Assembly (NCBI RefSeq): GCF_036588685.1
Contig: NC_086381.1
Span: 46,747,431 to 46,811,430 of the forward strand
Reading direction: 5' to 3'
Length of the DNA stretch: 64,000 bases
From: Mytilus trossulus
Taxonomy: Eukaryota > Mollusca > Bivalvia > Mytilida > Mytilidae
The notes beneath the pieces are model-generated. The model worked only from the letters and a program-made list of their open reading frames with translations. It made no database searches and was not told the DNA's origin. A program made the position numbers and the translations under genes. Of this stretch, positions 1 to 12,959 are shown one piece after another. Numbering within the stretch: the first letter of the stretch is position 1; every line of letters begins with the position of its first letter.

Positions 1-1244
1 TAAGGACTTTCCGATTTGTTGTTTGCAATTTTAATTTTTGGTCGTATTCGAGACCACAATTCAACCCGCATTTAGTAAATATGAGAACTTCTAGTTATCA
101 AAATAATTTAAAGCTGCTCTATTTGTACTTTAGTCAAAATTTAAGTATAAAATCTAGCAAAAAATAAAATAACATAAGGGAAATTGAAATGGAAAGTCTT
201 TTACAAAATCAAAAGTTCAAAATCATTTAACATGTTATATTCCTGGCCTGGCACAGGCATTTCCCAGTGTAAAACATAACCATTATATTGCTTAGCAGTA
301 ATAAAACTTACCAAACAGCAAGAGGAGCAAAGACAATAATAAGCTTAAACATTTAATCACCACTTCCAATGTCCTTGTTTTAAAATAACCGCAATGATGC
401 ACATCCGTTTAAAACTTCATATAATCATAAGGTACCAATATATTTTAATTTAAAACAGATTAGTTTCCGATGAATAATATCCTAACGGAAAAGATCAGAC
501 AAAATACACTATATTCAAACTATATTTCCGATAGTATGGTACATCTAATGCGATTTATTTAACCTTCATTAAACTTTCATAAATGGTTTGCATTTGAAAA
601 ATATACAACTAAACAAGCAGAATGAAATCCTCATCAACGGAACATGCGTTTAAACCAAACATATTTTCATGAAGCTGCTTTTCATTACCGACTATACAGT
701 ATTGGATTTTCACATTTTTACACACATTATTGTAATCAGTAATTGGTCAAACTAATTTATTTTGACTCTGTCATGATGTTTCTTACTGTCAATCATAACA
801 TATCGCCTTATTTTCAATAAAAACAGACAGCACACGTAAACAATATCAGTCCATACAACTATCTATAAAGTACTGGTATACATGTTATACTTCATATGAT
901 TATAAAGAAACCAACACATGCAGTTATCCATTTTTGACAGCCCGCCGTATTTGATAGACCCCGGATGTATTTCTTTATTACAAATACAATATTGTTTCTT
1001 ACAGCAAATAACAAACATGTTGTAATTCTACGTTTCTATACATTATAAAAAAAATTCTCTCTCTTTGAATCTTTAAATATTTCAAAAATATTTTCCTCGC
1101 GGATAGTCGGGGTCGTCCAGGAAAACCCCTTTTTTCAGTGGAAACCTGTATCCGACGACAATGCACAAACCTATATAAAGAAAAAAGGAAGTCGAACCTC
1201 ACCTACTATTATATGTATAACGAGAGAGTTTTGACAAAATAAAT
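1..1244. other. AT-rich non-coding stretch
   Basis: I see no convincing exon, RNA gene or structured repeat here. Open frames are short and lack recognisable motifs. Confidence 0.5.
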
Positions 1245-1822
1245 GATATGATACTAAACCCCTAACGGGAAGGATTGTGCCTGATGTTCATATGATGAAA
1301 TCATAATCTTTCAGTCAGTTTTATTGAAGTCTGGAGCTGGCATGTCAGTTAACTGCTAGTAGTCTGTTGTTATATATGTATTATTGTCATTTTGTTTATT
1401 TTTTTTTGGTTACATCTTCTGACATCAGACTCAGACTTCTCTTGAACTGAATTTTAATGTGCATTTTGTTATGCGTTTACTATTCTACATTGACTAGAGG
1501 TATGGGGAGGGTTAAGATCTCACAAAAATGTTTAATCCCGCCGCATTTTTGCGTCTGTTCCAAGTCAGGAGCATCTGGCCTTTGTTAGTCTTGTATTATT
1601 TTGATTTTGGTTTCTTGTGTACAATTTGGTAATTAGTATGGCGTTCATTATCACTGAACTAGTATATATTTGTTTAGGGGCCAGCTGAAGGACGCCTCCG
1701 GGTGCGGGAATTTCTTGCTTCATTGAAGACCTGTTGGTGACCTTCTGCTGTGGTTTTTTTTCTTTGGTCGGGTTGTTGTCTCTTTGACACATTCCCTATT
1801 TTTCCATTCTCAATTTTATTGA
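1245..1822 (+). repeat. Dispersed repeat family F1, long copy
   Basis: This non-coding interspersed repeat recurs in the window at about 10562-11062 (minus), 15280-15980, 17336-17575, 20122-20452, 35766-36295 and 58790-58995. Diagnostic blocks in order are a start like 'actaaacccctaacggg', 'aactgctagtagtctgttgt', a GC-rich block 'ggccagctgaaggacgcct', and the tail 'gttgtctctttgacacattc' followed by 'ttctcaattttat'. No coding capacity is evident. I recognise it as a common mussel repeat but cannot assign a class. Confidence 0.85.
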
Positions 1823-1855
1823 AATGAATAAACAGTACATCAATAGTATATATAT

Positions 1856-2568
1856 ATGTTTAGACGAGTATATATGTTCCGGACCATATGAGTATTTGGA
1901 CCATACGCGTATGGTCATGACCGTATGCGTATACTCATATGGTCCGACCGTACGCGTATGGTCCGACCATATGAGTATAATACTCGTTTGGTTATTAACG
2001 GGCCGGACCATATGAGTATTTGGACCATATAGGTATTTTTTTGGCAAATCGCATTATAAAAGTTTCAATATAACAAAAACTTTATCTAAAAAACAACGAT
2101 TGTTACATGACAATGTTTTATTTTTATAATTTAAATCTACATAAAAAATGACTACGTAAAAATAAATATTGATGCCATAGTAAGTTTTCATCGCTAATTA
2201 CATTCTTGCATGTAGGCTTGGGGTGACATTTACTTCCATATCGATAGTGACCATCGGTATAAATTGTAATTATTTTAGTTTTGACAAGTAAGTAAAATTA
2301 ACTGTGAAACTTGTTATTTTTATTTAGCTACTCTTTTTACTATACTATAATAATAAAATTGACTATATGATAGTGTCTTTTTAATGAACGGTCATACCAT
2401 ATAAGAAGTTTAGAAGTATCAAACATAAACTGAAACAGAGTGTTAATTACCCCGACCATACGCGTATGGTCGGACCATATGAGTATATACCCATATGGTC
2501 ATGACCATACGCGTATGGTCCAAATACTCATATGGTCCGGAACATATATATACAACTCGTCTAAACAT
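1856..2568. repeat. Palindromic-unit cluster with terminal inverted repeats
   Basis: Two blocks (about 1856-2035 and 2453-2568) are built from near-palindromic units such as 'gaccatacgcgtatggtc' and 'accatatgagtat' in alternating orientation. The outer ends are inverted copies of each other: 1856-1920 matches the reverse complement of about 2499-2568. Both ends carry the sequence 'tgtttagacgag', which is the 3' tail of the SINE-like repeat seen at 2556-2615 and 44945-45130. The inner 2036-2450 is plain AT-rich DNA. It could be a non-autonomous foldback element or a satellite seeded at a SINE tail. Confidence 0.75.
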
Positions 2569-2615
2569 AAACCCAACAATGTTAGATCTGTAAATTTGCT
2601 TTCGCAAATATAAAC
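2556..2615 (-). repeat. SINE-like 3' fragment
   Basis: It shares the sequence 'aacccaacaatgttagatct' and the following 'tttgctttcgcaaat' block with the longer copy at 44945-45130. Only the 3' part is present. It abuts the palindromic cluster on its left. Confidence 0.6.
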
Positions 2616-3482
2616 GAGTCTAAATTGAAAACTACGTTCAAACCTATGATTGCGTTGGATAAAAACCGCAATTTTTATACGTGTGCATGTAAAACAAATT
2701 TCGTGGTACAAGGGTCTAAAAACAGCACAAACAACATTTTCCAAAAGACCAAAAAAGTGAAAAAGTATATTTAAACAAAACGCATTTGACTAGCAGGTCG
2801 AACAACTGATGTTCTTTAACCCTGCTGACTGCCATTGGTGATTGCCAAATAAAATTGATCACAAGATGTAACAAAATGGATCTTAATATAAATTTAATAC
2901 TAAACAGATAAAAATTAACTTGTGGTCACGATGTTATGCCACAAACATACAGTGTCAATGTATTTGTAGTACACTAGATCCGGATTTCGACAATAGATGT
3001 CTCTTCAGTGATGTTAGGGATCGAAACGGTAATTGGAATGCCATATAAAAAGTACCCTCATTTTTTAGATAGACTCTTGAATTTTAAGAGTCAATATAGG
3101 ACGAACGGATCATATAAACCGGAGGGAAAATATGATACAAGCCCAAACTCATGCCCGAACAAGAAGGCGGCTAGAAAATGACCAACACATCAACCATTCC
3201 TAGATACATGACATACTAGTATCTAAATCTTCATATATGACCATATGCATGTTACATATAACGTCAATACAATAATTACCCGCTATTCATTTTTGATTGG
3301 TTGAAAAGAAATAAACTTGAATATATGAGTTCGTTTACTTGTTTTATTTTGTTGTTTTTTGTTTCTTAAACATTTTTTTTTTGTCGTTGTATTTGCTACA
3401 TGTAACTTTAATTTGTTTTCAGTTCTATCTGTTATCCTTTAGATGACAAGTTTTAGTGCTTATCTCATTTTGAAAGGAAGTT
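2616..3482. other. Non-coding stretch
   Basis: AT-rich with no convincing gene. The open frames are short and the only structure I see is homopolymer T runs near 3340-3380. Confidence 0.45.
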
Positions 3483-3889
3483 AAAGAGCAGACAATCGGT
3501 AGTGTATTTAGTTTCTGACTTATACAGTACTTAAACGCACTCGAAATTCCCCTGGCCTAGTGTATGTTTTCTTCATTAACTGATGAAATTTACCTCGTAT
3601 CTCTGACTTTCTACATTTCTAAATGTGCTTTTGTTCTAACAGAAATAGAGAACAGTCTTTATATATAAAACAAAAAAAAGCAACACAAATCTCAATCGTT
3701 AAAAATGCAGAGCTAGATCAAATTACTCTTCAGGAACATCTGGAAACACACGTGTGTTGTTTAAAAGTAGTGTATACTGCTTTTGATTTCGGGTTAAGTC
3801 TTGGATGTTGTGGTTTTTAGTTTTCAATGTCTTTGCTGGTATGGCTGTAATAGTCTTGTCTATTTTTTGTCTTGAAAAAATATTAGTCA

Positions 3890-4985
3890 CGATAAATATG
3901 TCGTAATTCCGGCAGATAAAGCTTCAAATAATAATGTTCTTGAATTTGAATCGTAGTATAACGAGTAGTTTGTGAAATAAGTCGATTGTAGCCGATATTT
4001 ATAAAAAAACAATCAGCAAATTATTAATTTTTCTAGGAAAATTGTTACGATTTTAAGGGGGATTTCCAGTAATTTCTGAACTTGAAAAAGTTTCAGAAGC
4101 CAGTAAAAAGTTAACAAGATGGACAAATTTTCGTGTGCAAATTCTTGCACATTCCAATACTGAATTTATATCGCTACTTTTTTGAGTTCGAAACATTCGA
4201 AAAAATTCTGTCCGCCAACAGAAACTCTGTCACAAACAGGAACAAAGAATTTTACAAGGATGAGATTTTTGCAAATCATAAGTTCTTCATGGAAATGCCA
4301 TCGTACAGGAAATCCAAGGACTTACCTCGTTTCTTTTTGGATACATTAGCTTCAAGAAATTCCATACAAACAACCGTGAATGGATTGCTCATTTGTTTGT
4401 TCTATGAAAGAGCTGTCCATGAGATTGAAAAAAAATACTGTCCGTAGTGAAAGAAGGTTTTACCATAGGTTGATTCGAAAAACTCTAAAAGACCTTCTGG
4501 ATAAAATTGTTTCTATCAAACCTTTCAAAACGTGATTTTTTAACCATTTATACCACCATTCATTATTTTTTTTTTATCCACAATGCTTTCCAAAAAAAAG
4601 ATGCAAGCACACAAGGGATACAATGTAACATGCAGCTTATTTCATTAATAGTCAACAAAAAGGTAAAGCATGCAACACCGAGGAACAAGAAATATTTTTT
4701 TTTTATTTGGTTGTAGACTCTTTCTTTAAACTGTCGGTAGTTCTAACGGAACGATTTTTACGCCTCTCCTATTGATCTCTTCCTTTTCTCAAATGATTTG
4801 GAGTTCATTCAAACACATGTCAAAGTCATGCTGATCATAGAAGCTAGATCATGTGATTTCACATTCAGGTATATTTATGATATTCTTACCATTAACAATC
4901 CAAACTTTTCTGATTGGGTAACAAAGAACTAGAAATAAAAGAAACAACAAACAAGGCTTTCTCAACATCACTATTAAACTTTTGC
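3890..4985 (+). pseudogene. Decayed Penelope-like reverse transcriptase, copy 1
   Basis: Several frames carry fragments matching the reverse transcriptase of Penelope-like retroelements common in bivalves. In order these are PADKASNN (about 3910-3940), MKELS and ILSVVKEG (about 4405-4455), DFLTIYTTI (about 4530-4560, corresponding to the DFSTLYTT motif A block), FQKKDASTQ (about 4590), FRYIYDILTINNPNFSDW (about 4865-4920, the YIDD-box region with an altered catalytic Asp), and LEIKETTNKA (about 4930-4960). Stops and frameshifts separate the pieces, so it cannot encode an active enzyme. The open frames at 4133-4447 and 4507-4716 are pieces of it. Confidence 0.75.
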
Positions 4986-5039
4986 CTGCACTGTTTTCTT
5001 CCTGTTTTGCTCAGAATTTATATATCCCGCTATTGTGCT

Positions 5040-5345
5040 ATTGTGCAATTTTTATCTTTTGTGTCTGTATATTTGTTCACACATTGTTAATGTTACAAAT
5101 ATACTTGAAGTTACGCGACTGTCATAAATAAGAAAAAGGAGAGATTTAGCTACCTATAAAACGAGATTAAGTCCACCATTTTTTTCATTTTTCCATTAAA
5201 ACATTACTGAACCAAGTCAAGAATATGGCAGTTTTTTCTATTGGATTGATGAATTTAAGCTTTTGGTTTTGCCATTTCTGAAGAAACTCACCATTCTAAA
5301 TGTTTTTGAGGTCGGTTTGTTTATTGTTTTATTTTTCAGATTTTT
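5040..5345 (+). repeat. Dispersed repeat F4, diverged copy
   Basis: Matches the pattern 'tgtctgt...tttgttcacacattgtt', 'gcgactgtcat', 'tataaaac', 'aagtcaagaatatggcagtt' shared with 19800-19965 (minus) and 63465-63775 (plus). A second copy lies at about 7657-7963 through the tandem duplication. Confidence 0.65.
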
Positions 5346-5454
5346 CACAATAAGTCAAGTGTCAGGGTTGGCACATTTACTTGATCGATGGTTTATTGAT
5401 TCATTAATTTTATGTTAGTCAATTATCAATCATCTTTTTTGTAATGCCTAGTCA

Positions 5455-5600
5455 CTTGATATGAAGAGTAACACGGTGGGCGCCGAAAGTGGAACAGTAT
5501 TTGCTTACCATTTCGACGTACCCGTATTCAACCCGTGTTTTAATGAGTTTCGTGTTGCTCAGTCTTCATTTATCTGTGTTGTGTTTAATCTGATGTTTGT
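5455..5600 (+). repeat. Dispersed repeat F2, partial copy
   Basis: Shows the F2 order 'aacacggtgg', 'gtggaacagtatttgcttac', 'ttcgtgttgctcagtctt', as in the fuller copy at 9340-9725. Duplicated at about 8073-8218. Confidence 0.6.
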
Positions 5601-6099
5601 CTGCTAGATTCTATTTTTTAATCCCAATGTCAGATCATTTTAAAAAAAATTTGCTTGTATATCCCTTTTGTATCTTTCTCATCTCATTTTTGCTGCAAAA
5701 GTGAAATTACAAGTTTAATAAAATCTTTCGTTAATTTGTATTTCTATGTATTGTTTTGACGATTTACAAAAGAGCACGTGCAGTCACAGATGATTTGTTG
5801 CCATATGCTTATAACAATAAATCATTTATGGTTTACATAAACTTTCTGTCTTTGCACCTCTTCTTCCAAGAAAATAACAAACAAAGAACAATACCAATAT
5901 GTAGTAACTCTTAGAAGGATTCGATTGTAAAATTTAGGTTAATATCTTTGAATAAAAATACGACGGACACAACTGAATGTGCTATTTCTCAATTGTCCGA
6001 TGAAGAACAGGTGTTAAACATTTTCAATAACTTGAAGTTCCAACTTTACACATAGTTTCCAAACTAACGACACTATTTATGAAATATTAATGAAAAAAA

Positions 6100-8717
6100 A
6101 AAGAGCAGACAATCGGTAGTGTATTTAGTTTCTGACTTATACAGTACTTAAACGCACTCGAAATTCCCCTGGCCTAGTGTATGTTTTCTTCATTAACTGA
6201 TGAAATTTACCTCGTATCTCTGACTTTCTACATTTCTAAATGTGCTTTTGTTCTAACAGAAATAGAGAACAGTCTTTATATATAAAACAAAAAAAAGCAA
6301 CACAAATCTCAATCGTTAAAAATGCAGAGCTAGATCAAATTACTCTTCAGGAACATCTGGAAACACACGTGTGTTGTTTAAAAGTAGTGTATACTGCTTT
6401 TGATTTCGGGTTAAGTCTTGGATGTTGTGGTTTTTAGTTTTCAATGTCTTTGCTGGTATGGCTGTAATAGTCTTGTCTATTTTTTGTCTTGAAAAAATAT
6501 TAGTCACGATAAATATGTCGTAATTCCGGCAGATAAAGCTTCAAATAATAATGTTCTTGAATTTGAATCGTAGTATAACGAGTAGTTTGTGAAATAAGTC
6601 GATTGTAGCCGATATTTATAAAAAAACAATCAGCAAATTATTAATTTTTCTAGGAAAATTGTTACGATTTTAAGGGGGATTTCCAGTAATTTCTGAACTT
6701 GAAAAAGTTTCAGAAGCCAGTAAAAAGTTAACAAGATGGACAAATTTTCGTGTGCAAATTCTTGCACATTCCAATACTGAATTTATATCGCTACTTTTTT
6801 GAGTTCGAAACATTCGAAAAAATTCTGTCCGCCAACAGAAACTCTGTCACAAACAGGAACAAAGAATTTTACAAGGATGAGATTTTTGCAAATCATAAGT
6901 TCTTCATGGAAATGCCATCGTACAGGAAATCCAAGGACTTACCTCGTTTCTTTTTGGATACATTAGCTTCAAGAAATTCCATACAAACAACCGTGAATGG
7001 ATTGCTCATTTGTTTGTTCTATGAAAGAGCTGTCCATGAGATTGAAAAAAAATACTGTCCGTAGTGAAAGAAGGTTTTACCATAGGTTGATTCGAAAAAC
7101 TCTAAAAGACCTTCTGGATAAAATTGTTTCTATCAAACCTTTCAAAACGTGATTTTTTAACCATTTATACCACCATTCATTATTTTTTTTTTATCCACAA
7201 TGCTTTCCAAAAAAAAGATGCAAGCACACAAGGGATACAATGTAACATGCAGCTTATTTCATTAATAGTCAACAAAAAGGTAAAGCATGCAACACCGAGG
7301 AACAAGAAATAATTTTTTTTTATTTGGTTGTAGACTCTTTCTTTAAACTGTCGGTAGTTCTAACGGAACGATTTTTACGCCTCTCCTATTGATCTCTTCC
7401 TTTTCTCAAATGATTTGGAGTTCATTCAAACACATGTCAAAGTCATGCTGATCATAGAAGCTAGATCATGTGATTTCACATTCAGGTATATTTATGATAT
7501 TCTTACCATTAACAATCCAAACTTTTCTGATTGGGTAACAAAGAACTAGAAATAAAAGAAACAACAAACAAGGCTTTCTCAACATCACTATTAAACTTTT
7601 GCCTGCACTGTTTTCTTCCTGTTTTGCTCAGAATTTATATATCCCGCTATTGTGCTATTGTGCAATTTTTATCTTTTGTGTCTGTATATTTGTTCACACA
7701 TTGTTAATGTTACAAATATACTTGAAGTTACGCGACTGTCATAAATAAGAAAAAGGAGAGATTTAGCTACCTATAAAACGAGATTAAGTCCACCATTTTT
7801 TTCATTTTTCCATTAAAACATTACTGAACCAAGTCAAGAATATGGCAGTTTTTTTCTATTGGATTGATGAATTTAAGCTTTTGGTTTTGCCATTTCTGAA
7901 GAAACTCACCATTCTAAATGTTTTTGAGGTCGGTTTGTTTATTGTTTTATTTTTCAGATTTTTCACAATAAGTCAAGTGTCAGGGTTGGCACATTTACTT
8001 GATCGATGGTTTATTGATTCATTAATTTTATGTTAGTCAATTATCAATCATCTTTTTTGTAATGCCTAGTCACTTGATATGAAGAGTAACACGGTGGGCG
8101 CCGAAAGTGGAACAGTATTTGCTTACCATTTCGACGTACCCGTATTCAACCCGTGTTTTAATGAGTTTCGTGTTGCTCAGTCTTCATTTATCTGTGTTGT
8201 GTTTAATCTGATGTTTGTCTGCTAGATTCTATTTTTTAATCCCAATGTCAGATCATTTTAAAAAAAATTTGCTTGTATATCCCTTTTGTATCTTTCTCAT
8301 CTCATTTTTGCTGCAAAAGTGAAATTACAAGTTTAATAAAATCTTTCGTTAATTTGTATTTCTATGTATTGTTTTGACGATTTACAAAAGAGCACGTGCA
8401 GTCACAGATGATTTGTTGCCATATGCTTATAACAATAAATCATTTATGGTTTACATAAACTTTCTGTCTTTGCACCTCTTCTTCCAAGAAAATAACAAAC
8501 AAAGAACAATACCAATATGTAGTAACTCTTAGAAGGATTCGATTGTAAAATTTAGGTTAATATCTTTGAATAAAAATACGACGGACACAACTGAATGTGC
8601 TATTTCTCAATTGTCCGATGAAGAACAGGTGTTAAACATTTTCAATAACTTGAAGTTCCAACTTTACACATAGTTTCCAAACTAACGACACTATTTATGA
8701 AATATTAATGAAAAAAA
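6100..8717. repeat. 2.6-kb tandem duplication, copy 2
   Basis: Second copy of 3483-6099, offset 2617 bp and then 2618 bp after the indel. The near-identity implies either a very recent duplication or an assembly artefact. The right edge is the A-run before 'cccagctacat' at 8718. Confidence 0.95.
6507..7602 (+). pseudogene. Decayed Penelope-like reverse transcriptase, copy 2
   Basis: Duplicate of 3890-4985 within the tandem 2.6-kb unit, with the same frameshifts and stops. The single substitution at 7312 creates an earlier stop in the DFLTIYTTI frame. It was therefore already dead before the duplication. Confidence 0.75.
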
Positions 8718-9339
8718 CCCAGCTACATTTTGTTTGTAGTTTCTATTACTCTGCATATTATCATTTGGAATTAACACAAGAACATATATTATCAGTGTCG
8801 CAGGCGTGCTTAGGTTATACATACAGTTAAAAAAATAAATAAAAAAGTTACTCAGGTAATGAAAAATCAATTGTTTGTTTTCACCGATAACCACAATGAA
8901 TAAAAAAGCCACAATCGTACATCTCAAAAAAAATATTTGTTTAATCAAGGAATATGAAATATCCATGCTAATACAGAATTTCGTATTATCCTTTTTTTAT
9001 ATAGTTAATTTCAGAAAAACACTGCTGGTGTTCGGTATATCGAGAAAAACTATTGTAAACGAATACAAAATGGTAGTCATGCATTGCAATCAGATCTTGA
9101 CAGCAGTTAAACTTAAAAATCTAGGAAACTATCTGTTGTAATATCAAAGGCGATTTTTTTTTTAGAAAAAACAAAAAGAAATATGTCTGTTAAAATGCGT
9201 CATCCTCTAAAGTATACTGTACACTAAGGTGAAGAAAAATATTTAGTTGCTTTCATGATAAGGTAAACGTCAATTCGTAATCGTATGCTAATAATGTAAG
9301 AATTAGATCTATGATGGTTACATTCCATTACATTTACGG
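8718..9339. other. Non-coding stretch
   Basis: AT-rich. Overlapping open frames of about 90 codons on opposite strands (8691-8966 and 8875-9141) have low-complexity composition and no motif, so I do not call a gene. Confidence 0.4.
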
Positions 9340-9725
9340 ACGCCATCACGAGTTGGTTGACCGTCATTGAATAACCGTTTCACATATGATATCGGATATG
9401 TTCTTTACGCCGTAACTACAATCCCCTTCCCTTTCATGAATGTGACCTACCGAATTAGACTATTTACCGGATTTGTAATCACATAAGCAACACGACGGTG
9501 CCACATGTGGAGCAGGATCTGCTTACCCTTCCGGAGCACCTGAGATCACCCCTAGTTTTTGGTGGGGTTCGTGTTGTTTATTCTTTAGTTTTCTATGTAG
9601 TGTCATGTGTACAATTGTTTTTCTGTTTGTCGTTTTTCATTTTTAGCCATGGCGTTGTCAGTTTGTTTTATATTTATGAGTTTGACTGTCCCTTTGGTAT
9701 CTTTCGTCCCTCTTTTCAAATAAAT
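9340..9725 (+). repeat. Dispersed repeat F2
   Basis: Contains 'gtggagcaggatctgcttac', 'cacctgagatcacccctag', 'ccatggcgttgtcagttt' and 'ccctttggtatctttcgtcc'. Related copies are at 33890-34260 and 51775-52110, with fragments at 5455-5600, 8073-8218, 45478-45510 and 47935-47975 (minus). Confidence 0.8.
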
Positions 9726-10039
9726 CATGAAATATTTGAAACTTAACATTTTGTTTGTAAGAACAGTAAAATTGAAATGTTTTCTTTGAAAAGTTAAGAT
9801 TTCTTTTTGGGTTGATTTTCAATAACAAATTGATCGTGAAAGATCATACAACGATCTTGAAAAAAATACTTGACCAAACAATAGTTTGTAAGATATTTTC
9901 TATAGTTTGTGAGGTATCTTATATAGATTGATAAGTATATTATATAATTTGTAATATATCTATATTCTTTTTCAATATCTTTAAAATAAATAATTTAAAT
10001 GTAGGAGATATATTGTGTAGTCTGTAATATAACTTTAAA
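9726..10039. other. AT-rich spacer with degenerate short repeats
   Basis: Loose repetition of 'tagtttgtaagatat'-like words between about 9885 and 10025. No gene. Confidence 0.4.
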
Positions 10040-10245
10040 AGGTGTAATACCACCAAATCATGGTACGTCACATCCGGTTGTATACGAAAGTAGGTCGAAA
10101 AAAATATTCCCTTGAATTTGACCGTTGTAGATAATTAATCCTACATTTTATTGCAGTAAAACTATTTCTGTGTCATAAACATATGTCTTGGGTATTTCAA
10201 AACACCATTATTTTTTATTTGTGATTTCTATAGAAAATTTTGTAA
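10040..10245 (+). mobile_element. MITE-like element (AGGTG termini), 5' fragment
   Basis: Begins 'aggtgtaataccaccaaatc' and matches the first 200 bp or so of the complete element at 15431-15897. The right end and its inverted terminus are missing. Confidence 0.65.
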
Positions 10246-10561
10246 TCTAACAAACACACGACAACGCTTTGTACTAATGAATACGATTGATTTCCTTTTT
10301 GTATTTTTACACGCACAACTATACACAAACTAAGGTTTAAGTCCTAATTATAGCATATGTGACCAGTCAATGAGATTTCAGGCTTTGTGAGGTACCAGCG
10401 AAAAGGTGATTTTTTGTATTTGTCTGAAGTGTACGTAGATTTAAATAAAAAAAACAATTCATTGTTCAAAATAACAGAATTATGGTCATTTTTGTAGTTT
10501 TCGATTTTCGTTAAAAAACAAAATATTTTTTTCGTGATTTCCATGTCCATACATGTAAAAT

Positions 10562-11062
10562 TGAGAATGGAAATGGGGAATGTGTCAAAGAGACAACAAC
10601 CCGACCAAATAAAAAACAACAGCAGAAGGTCACCAACAGGTCTTCAATGTAGCGAGAAATTTCCGCACCCGGAGGCGTCCTTCAGCTGGCCCCGCAAGAA
10701 ATAAATATACTAGTTCAGTGATAATGGACGTCATATTAAACTCCAAATTATACACAACAAACTTGAAATAAAAATCATACAAGACTATCAAAGCCAGAGG
10801 CTCCTGACTTGGAATAGGCTCAAAAATGCGGCGGGGTTAAACATTAATTTTTAGATCTAAACCCTCCCCCTATACCTCTAACCCATGTAGAAAAGTAAGC
10901 GCATAACAATACGCACAGTAAAATGCAGTTCAAGAAAAGTCCGAGTTCAATAAACAAAAGGACAATAATACATAAATAACAACAGACTACTAGCAGTTAC
11001 TACCATACCAGCTCCAGACCTCAATTAAACCGATTGAAGGATTTAGGGGTTTGATACTATAC
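10562..11062 (-). repeat. Dispersed repeat F1, minus copy
   Basis: Reverse-complement copy. It starts with 'gagaatggaaatggggaatg' and 'tcaaagagacaacaacccga', has the GC block near 10665-10695, and ends near 'tttaggggtttgatact'. It includes nearly the full F1 length. Confidence 0.85.
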
Positions 11063-12959
11063 CATCAGAACATATACGAAAAGAACATAACCAGTGACAT
11101 GCCAACAAATGGTTTTGAAACAAATGTGCTCCATTCCGATGCAAAGACCCTATAAGTGAATCAATATTAAAGCCAAAATATGCAATTTTTAATGACCTGA
11201 CAACATACAACTATATCCCTTCTCAATAAGTCTGTTAAAAAGTTTGTTACCTACTGAGGGGAATACTGACATGTTTGTGCTTGTAAAGAATATTACCATA
11301 AAAGATATTTTAAATAAAGATTTCGTTCTTTAAAGAAGTTCTTTATGATTTTTAGAATATATGTCAAAATTGGAAAGGTCAATCAATTCTGTTGTGCATG
11401 TTTTGAGTTCTGTTTAGTATATTCTTTTTTTATTTTTTATTCAACAACAAATTGCACTTTCTGCTGTTAACAATATACCTCACCAGTCCAGCATACCAGT
11501 GAAGAGTCCCTGTTTGTTAATACCAGAAATCCAGGGTTGTTTTCTGGTAAGCATCAATATATTAAATCAACATTAGTATTATAATCTAACAGCTAAGTTA
11601 TAAAATAATCAGCAATGAAATAATAAACAAGTAAATATCAGCGAGATTTATTTGTTTATCTATACATATAAATAGGAAAAAATACTATTTGGATATCATC
11701 TAGCAATATAAATGATTTTTTAGGATAGTTTTCGGAATCTTTCCATATTTTCTCCGTTAACGTCTGCATTGTTTTTCTATCGAATAACTTCCTGGTTTGA
11801 AACAAAATTGTCACACCGGTTTATGTGACTTTAAAAATAGAACAAACAGATGTGATATAGCATTATAACAGGTATGTCTAAATCAAAATTTATCAATAGT
11901 GTAAAGAAGATCAAGAGTAAGACTGGTTTCTTATATTCTGCTTTTGTGTGTCCAATCTATACCAATGTTTTGGCAATTATACAGTTAAAATTTGATAATA
12001 TAAAAAAGAAGATGTGGTATGATTGCCAATGAGATAACTATCTAAAAAAGACCAAAATGGCACAAACATGAACAACTATAGGTCACCCTACGACATTCAA
12101 CAATGAGCAAAGGCTATAAATGATTTTCTGTAGTGGTTTTATTGGCATATCAGTTTATTGGAAACTGAATCTGTCTGCAATTGCAATTGTCGATTTGATT
12201 AACAGTAGGTGTTTCGGCCGTAAACATGTCTTGAAAATGACGTTGCATAATCAAAATTCTATTGTTGAGGTGTTGTTTATGCATTGATGCTCACACAATT
12301 CGGTCTACCTGTATCATTGTTCGAAGAAAAGTAAGAAGAATTTCTACCGTCAAGTTTTCTGATGACAGCACGTTTATGTTTCTAATTTTTTAAAGATCTG
12401 ATTCATATTTTTGTTGCTTAGTCTCAAAAATATCGAGATGCAAAATTTTAGAACTGACTAGAGTGCGGATATGGTTTGAAAGAATATACTGTTTAACGAA
12501 AAAGAAAACCCTAAAAAAAAGTATTTATGGGTTTAAAATTTCACATAAACAAATTTGTGCGACTTCAATAATACGGATTTGATAAATAAGATCAGGCACA
12601 GCAGATATTGATTTTTTTTAACATAAACAAGTATGGTTAGCATGAATGTATTTGTTTAAGGATAAAGTATAATCTTGGTACAAAAATCACCAACATGTGA
12701 GTTGCGTCAGTAAAAAAACCCTGAACTATAAAAGCAGAAAACAATTATAGGTCTATGTCCTTGCTTTTGAGATATAATTGATTGAAATTTTGCAGGAATT
12801 GATTCACTCTAGAGTTTTTATGCATCTAACATTGAAACCTTTTTCTCTCAAAAACTATAATGAACAAGAAGTATTTTATAAGATTTTCAAAAAAGGCTTT
12901 TAAAACTATATGTAATAAAACAAAACATTAAAAGAAAAGACAGGAAAACGTGCAAATAA
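11063..12959. other. Non-coding stretch with one F3-related fragment
   Basis: Mostly AT-rich sequence without a supported gene. About 12005-12125 carries 'gatgtggtatgattgccaat' and 'tcaacaatgagcaaaggct', a minus-oriented relative of repeat F3. A splice-donor-like 'ctggtaagc' near 11549 has no supporting coding exon. Confidence 0.45.

Larger units (their letters stand above)
3483..6099. repeat. 2.6-kb tandem duplication, copy 1
   Basis: The whole segment is repeated head to tail at 6100-8717. Reading them side by side I found only one substitution (T at 4695, A at 7312) and one T-run length change (near 5231 versus 7849). Both junctions fall in A-rich runs. Contents are a decayed Penelope-like reverse transcriptase, an F4 repeat and a partial F2 repeat. 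Confidence 0.95.

Noticed and set aside
4133-4716. Two open frames of 104 and 69 codons as possible small genes
   Set aside because: They are pieces of a frameshifted Penelope-like reverse transcriptase. Matching motifs continue in other frames.
11460-11560. Possible plus-strand micro-exon ending in 'ctg|gtaagc'
   Set aside because: No homologous protein, no partner exon, and only a single splice-like signal.
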